Shown here in pieces: positions 57,861 through 64,000 of a stretch of 64,000 nucleotides of DNA. Position 1 is the stretch's first letter, and every line of letters starts with the position of its first letter. The notes under the pieces were generated by a model. That model saw only the letters and a list, made by a program, of their open reading frames with translations, did no database searches and had not been told where the DNA came from. Source of the DNA: Phyllostachys edulis (lineage: Eukaryota; Streptophyta; Magnoliopsida; Poales; Poaceae); the NCBI GenBank assembly GCA_036346405.1, contig CM070568.1, positions 30,291,072 through 30,355,071 on the forward strand, given 5' to 3'. The position numbers were made by a program, and so were the translations under genes.

Positions 57861-58906
57861 CAAGTGTACAAATCCTATCAACTACTAGGTGGTGGAGGTA
57901 CAAAAAGTCGCTCACACTCAAACTTATACCAAGTTCTTACCAAGCAAAATAGGTGATGCAACCGGTGGCTGGTTCATGGTAACTTGACTCAAATGATGAG
58001 TAAAGCGATTGCAAGGGCCGTTTCGACGTGATTTGCTCGATTAGTAGAAAGTGTAGCTTGGAAGTCTAGATATGTAGCAATGGAGAACAATCAGTTAATT
58101 TCAGAAATTGCATGGAATTGAATTATAGTTCGTATCTAGCTCTTAGCCTATGTTGCTAATCAACGAATGATGGAAGAAGGCTAAAACAAGTGTATAACAA
58201 TGTATAGGAGTGGTAGACACAAGATAATTCAATAGAATGCAATCTGGAATTGAAAAGCACAAGGATTGACCCAAATATGAAAACTACATATTTCTGTCCA
58301 TTAGACAGTAAGTCGGTCTTTTGGCCGTAACTTTTTTGTCAGATGCCTCTTTTTCGATGATTCTTTTTTTCTGTGTTTCCTGAAGGTGTTTTCTACAATT
58401 GTTCTTTTCGGGCCACGTTATGAAAACTGACCGAAAAATTCATACAAAAATCACAACTACAGACTATTGCATATTCAAACCAGAAATTTGGGTCAACTTT
58501 CACCTCAGACATCTTTTAACTTCCTGACTGGAATGAAGCGAAATTTTACAGGCAGATGGATAATGAAGTTATGAATCTAATGGTTGTGGTTTCACTCAAA
58601 ATGATAATGGAAACAAAAGTTATGGCATTTTTTGGTGGCGGCGGCAAGGGTCTTCTGGCCAAAAATTGGAAATTAGGGTTTGGTGTGTTCTAGATGGTTT
58701 TGGACATGGGATTTTTTTTTTGGGAGTTTATGGAATCAAGGATATGACCAGCAACTAGAAAAGGCTAAAAGCACAAATGAGGTTTGGGACAACGGAAATT
58801 AACTCTTTTTGTAGGGAAACTTTTTCTGGACTATGGGAAATAAAAACCAATCTACTAACTAGGGATACAAGAAATCCTACCGGTCAACGTAAGCTCTGGT
58901 ACCACC
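57861..58906 (-). other. element C 5' leader and primer site
   Basis: AT-rich leader between gag and the right LTR with no coding signal. The Met-type primer site TGGTACCAGAGC (minus strand) is at 58893-58904. Confidence 0.7.
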
Positions 58907-59714
58907 TGATGAGACAAATGTTGTCCCGATCTTTCGATAGAATGATACGTTGATTTGTGGGGGTACGACTTTGACGATGTAGGCTTCTAACCAGTTACGA
59001 CCAGAACACCAAGCAATCGCTAAACCACACTCCGAGTCATTATCAACCGTGCCAAGAACACAGTTGACCTGAACACGTTGTTCAATTCCTGTATGCCATC
59101 GAAGAACAAGCAAGAACAAAAAAAAATAAGCAATCTGAAATTGCAAATATGAATTAAGATTGTATTGATAAGTGGGGTTCTGAAGAACAATGTCGTTGTT
59201 GTACTCATCGAATAAGAGGACAGTGTATAAAGTAGCAAAGTTAAACTTTAATCTAACAAAACGGGCGGCGGTACTGTTCACGTGTGAACAGTACGGGCCT
59301 AGGGTTTCAATCCGAATTACAAGGCCCACGGCCCCAACAGGTGACGCAGCATCTTCTTTCGATGATTCCGAAGTGCTCTGAACAAATTTGGAGGTAGGGC
59401 TGGATCCGTTGGAAAGAGGACGAGATAAGCTTTCCATCAAGTACTCGTGGACCTCCAACGGACTCTGTATGTGAAAGTTATGCACGTTTGAAGTCGGTGC
59501 TATCTCCGGAGGCCGAATTGGATTCCAGAACGTGTCCAGCTTGAACTCTTGCAAATCAGCCACTCTCTGTCTTTTATTCCTAAAAATAACAACACATAAA
59601 GACACTCCTAAAAATGAGCTCACCTGATATTTTAAGTAAAGTGTACGAGCTCTTGTAATTGGAACAGCAAGCATAGCAAATATGATTGTATCCATAGGGG
59701 TCATGTCCTCATCA
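58907..59714 (-). repeat. element C right (5') LTR
   Basis: 808 bp with TGATGAG...CTCATCA ends. One minus-strand frame is open across the whole LTR and both edges (59743 to 58877, 288 codons), including RVADLQEFKLDTFWNPIRPP and NPTYQYNLNSYLQFQIAYFF. The matching frame in the left LTR is broken by a CAG to TAG change and the extra segment. See findings. Confidence 0.9.
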
Positions 59715-60480
59715 CCATCAAACAACATCAGAACAAGAATCAAAACTCAAGACTAAAACCAAATAATAAAAAGGGGAAATAAATCTTGGGGAGGAAGAAG
59801 CCGACATCTTTGCCACTGCCGCAACTCAGGGGCCGAGCCACAGGGGGAGGCGCACGGGTACAGTGGGCCGAGAGGCCAGAGGGGAGGCACAGGCCGAGGG
59901 CCGAGCGAGGCATCACTGGCGCCCAGAGGCCACGTCGGCCGAGGAGGAGCTGGGCGCACCGTGGGCGGGCCAGAGGCGAGCACCAGGCGACAAAGACGGC
60001 AAGTGAGGCGGGGCCATGGACCGAGCCGGGAAGAGGCACCCAGGGCACCATTCGGCCCTAGCAAGTGCCAAGGAGAGGAAGGAAGGAAGCCCCGGGAGGA
60101 ACCATGAAGAAATGGAGAGAGAGAAGAGGAATGGGGGCAAGGAAATGCAGAAGGAACTATGCACTAGGGGCCGTTGGCCGATTGAAACAAAAGCAAAAGA
60201 AGATAAGGAAGGAAGAGACAATAGGAAGGAGTAAGTGGCCATAGTTGGTTTCGGCTCGAAGAAGTGGATAAGAGAGAGAAAGAATGAGGATTAGGTGAAG
60301 AGAGGGGTTAAGAAAGAGATTAGGAATAAAAAGGATTATGTAAAAATTAGAAATTAACTAATAAGGTAATTTCTAATGAGTATTATTAATAGTAAATTAG
60401 CAATAGAAATAAACGCCAGTATTAATGCCTATCGTCATGGAGAATTTTGTTAGACCGAATAAATTTTGTGAACCACGTAC
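59715..60480. other. GC-rich stretch of unknown origin
   Basis: Contiguous with 14380 before element C inserted. About 59800-60020 is GC-rich with repeated GGCCGAG words. Open frames of 90-110 codons exist on both strands but without motif or clear start, so I call no gene. From 60300 it becomes AT-rich. Confidence 0.4.
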
Positions 60481-61147
60481 GAATAAATAGCCGCAGCCCG
60501 ACCGATAGAAAAATTAAAAGCGGGGAAAATAAGGTAAAATAAATATAATAAAATCGTCACTACGTTAGGTAAATAATTTGACGCGTTATCATGAAGTTTC
60601 AAAGTAATCGCCGTAAAAATGGATTTATAAACCTCAGATAGATAAATAACAATGAGAGTAGGTAGATAATAAAAATGGAAAAATGCGTAAAAATTAATCT
60701 GAGAATATTTATCAAAATTAATCGCTGATAAAAATCACTAGATAAAATAAATAATCTGATGCATTAGAAGATAATTTAATCGTGATTGATTAATTAAGTT
60801 ACTCAACACCAAGTTTATTTAAACGAGTAAATAAATGTGTATGCGCCTGAGTAAAATCAATCAGGCCGATTGGCATGAATAAAGTTAAATGGGCATAGTT
60901 GCATGCGAGTACGCTTAGTATTTGATTTTCGTGCGATAAAACGTGAGAATGGACAACCAGTGATTCCTATAGCCGGTAAATTAAAATTATCGTAGTTGGA
61001 GAGTGTTAACTTAACGGGGCATCCGAAAAATGTTATAAAAATCAAAATCTACTAAAAAGAAAATCATCTAACTATTGTGTGCATAATAGCACCCAAAAAC
61101 AACTGTGTATTTATTTATTTATTATTCGCGTCGTCATATAATTGCAG

Positions 61148-62503
61148 CAGACGAACCAACAGCGGCAGGAGTAGCTAATAACGATTTGGTTGACGACGAT
61201 CTTTTCTACAATTCCGAAGGCAAACTTATTTTTTGAACATCCATATAGTTATATTAAATGTAAAAGTTACATTCTATATTAATATACATATGTGAATGAA
61301 AACTATGTCTCAAAAATTAAATCGGGTAAATGAAAGAAGAAGAAGATGAAAAAGATGAGAAAAGAGTTAATATCATAGTTGGTAAAGGGGGCCCGGGAGA
61401 TGAGGGAAGAGTTGGGACCCCTTTACATATGGTTAATATATAAGAACCAACAAAAATCTCACTCGGATCAGGGGCCGTAAATTAAGTGCCAACCATTTTC
61501 CCGTTTCGGGGGCAGAAAATACTACATATTACATAATTATACTCTCCACATTGGGTAATAGATATGGGGAGGAACCTAGAAGTGGGGGATCCAGGGCGAT
61601 AATATACTACCGCGCGATGGAGTGTTGGGACCCTAGGGCCGGCCAACCAACAATACCAGAACTCGGTGGATAACAAAATCAGTAACGTGACGGGGTCAGC
61701 ACCGACGAAAAGTAATAGGTGAAGACTTAATCACGTACTCCCTCCGTTCTTAAATACATGACGTTTGACCAAGCGTGCAGTCAAACTTATATAACTTTGA
61801 CCATTACTTTTCATATGATTTTGTTAGTAAAAAATTACAAAATTATTATATTATGAAAATATTTATCATGGCAAATCTAAGGATACTATTCACTCATGAT
61901 CAATCTAAATAGTTTTTCATATATTATTAGTCAAAGTTAGATAAGTTTGACTGCACACTTGGTCAAACGTCATGTATTTAAAAACAGAGGGAGTAACTTG
62001 GAAACATTCTGTATTCTAATCTCGAACCCGTATCAAAGGAAATGCAAGAGAACCCAGTTCAAAGAGAGCTAGGAGTAGCTATGGGTAAAGTGATACAAGC
62101 CTACGCAGTGCTAAATAAAATCATGAATTCATACATGTCTCCTGGATTGGAGTCTACGGGAACCACTGGGGGTCTATTTTCTCTCCGAGTGACAAGTAGT
62201 TTTTTCATAATTAAAATTGCAACTTAAATCTTGGTAAAATATTTTCCAGAAAAGATAGATGAATTAGAAAATGTAACAACAAACAGAGATGAGTCATTCA
62301 GTGCATTTTTGCTATTAATGTTTGCTGAGTATACTAGTACTGAAACTTGCTATTATTTTCCTTTGTTAGATCCTAGTCCGGCCGGAAACTATCTCGAGTA
62401 GGACGAAGGACACGCAGGTACCGATGAGACCGCAGGAGATGAGGACGCTTATCACGAGGAGCAGGACAAGGTGGGCACCATATTCGGCGCGGGGGACGAG
62501 TAA
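61148..62503 (+). pseudogene. candidate LTR mini-gene, fragment F copy
   Basis: Exon 1 (61148-61219, 72 nt) follows ATTGCAG and reads DEPTAAGVANNDLVDDDLFY and NSE, with one base left over. It ends GAAG before GCAAAC. Exon 2 (62370-62503) follows TTTGTTAG and in that phase reads DPSPAGNYLE, a TAG, then DEGHAGTDETAGDEDAYHEE and on to GAGDE-stop. Both exons are very acidic. The 1.15-kb intron contains a Stowaway MITE. A weak hairpin lies at 62326-62343. The single TAG may come from CAG. Confidence 0.35.
61738..61993. mobile_element. Stowaway MITE
   Basis: Ends CTCCCTCCGTTCTTAAATAC and, inverted, GTATTTAAAAACAGAGGGAG, flanked by TA on both sides (61736-61737 and 61994-61995). 256 bp, non-coding. 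These are the classic Stowaway (Tc1/mariner type) termini of grasses. Confidence 0.97.
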
Positions 62504-62603
62504 AATACTGATGGAGCAAGGAAGGCAAACGAAGGGACTTAGTCCCATTTATCCGTTGTAAATTACTACTTGTAATACAGGCTAAATAAAGTACAGTTTC
62601 TAT

Positions 62604-64000
62604 CTTATTATTCTGCTACGTAGACTTTAGTAAGATTTACTATTTATCAGAGCAGTGTCCTACCGGACAAACAAATAGTAATCCACATACCTAAGTGTAA
62701 TTACCCGGAGGAATAAGGGGCGCACACAGAGAGCAAAAATTGAAAATCTTGTGGAGCCTTATGCCTTATGTTGCAATGTCCCTGTATGAGCTGTTGATTA
62801 CGGATTTCGTAGAGTCGTCACTCAATTTCCTAACGGCGCATAGCATGCACATTCACTTGCTCTGGTACTTCCTTACAGATTTGACAATGTTGTTATTGTG
62901 ATTTTGAACATGTTATGAGTAAATCAAGTACATAAACAGGACAAGACAATGTGCGTATGAAAATTGAACCTTCATGGTACCACCTCCCAAAGAAACCTAG
63001 AAACAGGACATCATATGCTAAATTACAAAGTACTGGTCGTACGAGCCATTATTTATACATCTTTACAGTGTAGAAAAATATATTGTAAATGGTATGATTT
63101 TTCTTCTTTCTATTTACATTAATAGTTTCGCTCTCTAGCTATGATAAAATGCTCTACTAAATGCGCAAAATAGGCGAGCCCAAATTAAGAATGTAGAAAC
63201 TAGAAAGAGGATCTCATCTGGATGATCTGGAATCCAATGGTTTCATGTGGTCACTGCAGTAGCTGCTACAGCACCCGAATAGTATGTGCTACTCATCCAC
63301 AATGTCCACGCTACAATTATACCACATTTCTTTGGGTCCGGTTTGAAACGCGTGAATTTTTCTGATTCCTGCAGGAATTAAAGTATTTTCTGCGAAATTC
63401 CTGTATTCCAAATAGTGGCAAATGACCGAGTTTTTGACTCATTTAGCCTTTTTTTGAAATAAAATAGCAAAATTAGCCCTCGTGAACAAAATGGCAAAAA
63501 CAGCACCTCTGCCTCACAAAATCACCACAGAAGACGACCTGCCGCAAACTGAGACCGCGAACTAACTGGGCGCGAACTGCGTGACCGTACCGCGCATGCT
63601 GTCTTGTCACCGCATGACCAGAAATGCTCCGGGAGCGCCATAGGCAACACATATCGTCTGCATATACATCCGCGGTACCATTTTTCTATTTTGTTGCCAA
63701 AGCATGCCAAATGAGCAAAAAAAAAACGCAAATGGCCATGATTTCGCAGTGTCGCTAAACTAATTCACGATTTCACGGTGTCCCTGGACAAATGCCACAC
63801 AAACACGATGCCCTATAATGAATCTTGCCATTAGTTGTCGATCCAAGGGTGCAGAAGGTACAGCCGCATGGGACTGTAGCGATGCGCCACGAAACACCTG
63901 CACTGCACTGTAGAGATCTACGTCCCTTGCAAAAAGCCCAAACGGATAATCAACAAGGATTCTAAATAGAAACCAGTGAGCAGTCTTTGTCAAAGGCCAC
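62604..64000. other. non-coding right flank
   Basis: No supported gene. 63340-63420 has CCTGCAGGAAT...AATTCCTGTATTCC words, perhaps an old MITE. 63420-63790 has a GC-rich stretch between A/T-rich AAAATAGCAAAATTAGCCC- and AAATGGCCATG-like sequences; I cannot name it. Confidence 0.4.

Larger units (their letters stand above)
14381..59714 (-). mobile_element. LTR element C, outermost of the nest
   Basis: The left LTR is split by element B (14381-14550 plus 49228-49950) and the right LTR is 58907-59714. Both begin TGATGAGACAAA and end CTCATCA, giving a perfect 7-bp terminal inverted repeat. A Met-type primer site (TGGTACCAGAGC on the minus strand) abuts the right LTR, and a purine-rich AAGAAGGGGAGGA abuts the left one, so C is minus-oriented. 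Flanks are CCATT (14376-14380) and CCATC (59715-59719). Without nested insertions the interior is about 2.5 kb, carrying a gag-like region and a second reading region but no protease, reverse transcriptase or integrase. It is non-autonomous. Confidence 0.85.
60480..62600 (+). mobile_element. older LTR fragment F
   Basis: Recognised by the same mini-gene architecture as the LTRs of A, B, D, E and X: exon 1, GC donor, intron, degenerate hairpin, acceptor, acidic exon 2, and AATAAA at 62585-62590. AATAAATAGCC near 60483 could be its TATA region. The termini, a paired LTR and a target duplication were not found, so limits are approximate. Confidence 0.4.

Noticed and set aside
59786..60064. Possible small protein gene (91-103 codons) on either strand
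   Set aside because: GC-rich repetitive GGCCGAG sequence with open frames on both strands and no motif; no evidence to choose one.

Overview
The window reads as nuclear DNA of a grass (Poaceae). This rests on recognised families: a BARE/Angela-like Copia LTR (its TGTTGGAAATATGCC start), large-LTR Ty3/gypsy chromovirus relatives, a Stowaway MITE, a plant LINE 3' end, and a very GC-rich intronless gene. The species cannot be named from sequence alone. Host genes are few: the last exon of a group I WRKY transcription factor (4214-4499, +) and one multi-pass membrane protein gene with a one-base frameshift (8128-9077, -). All coordinates were read by eye, so edges may be off by a few bases.

Left flank, 1-14380: AT-rich DNA with a small non-autonomous LTR element (1850-3744), the WRKY exon, two local tandem duplications, a GGTAACC-rich inverted-repeat element, the membrane-protein gene, a 5'-truncated LINE with a 14-bp target duplication (9582-10058), a TATG microsatellite, a reverse-oriented tRNA-derived SINE (about 11459-11745) and a degenerate 52-bp tandem repeat.

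Centre, 14381-59714: a nest of LTR retrotransposons up to five layers deep. Outermost is C (-), a gag-only element with an unusual second coding region. B (-), a gag-only gypsy element with 3.1-kb LTRs, sits in C's left LTR (TSD AACAC). Inside B lies a broken D-family LTR (X) that holds A (+), a chromovirus-type gypsy element whose pol is disabled and whose 5' end is missing. A's 3' LTR is split by E (-), an element made almost only of two 4.6-kb LTRs around a 784-bp interior (TSD ACCTC). Further insertions are a solo LTR, G, in B's right LTR (TSD ATATG), a solo LTR, D (-), in C's interior (TSD CCATA), and two BARE-like solo LTRs (H1 in X; H2 in D, TSD CATCT). The A/X/D LTRs are packed with GACCTCC-type words and 30- to 42-bp minisatellites.

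Right flank, 59715-64000: a GC-rich stretch of unknown origin, an older LTR fragment (F) carrying a Stowaway MITE, then sequence I do not recognise.

The most unusual observation is that the LTRs of B, E, A, X, D and F, which otherwise differ greatly in sequence, share one layout. Each has a short exon ending in a GC- or GT-type donor (usually AAG then GCAAGT), a 1.1-2.2 kb intron, a small hairpin of the TGAGTAC/GTACTCA or GAGCAC/GTGCTC type, and 20-30 nt later a 3' splice site that opens a short, often acidic exon with a stop. In B, E and F an AATAAA follows. In E, X, B and F the two exons join in the same phase. This suggests a small spliced gene wholly inside the LTR. It is an inference from sequence only.
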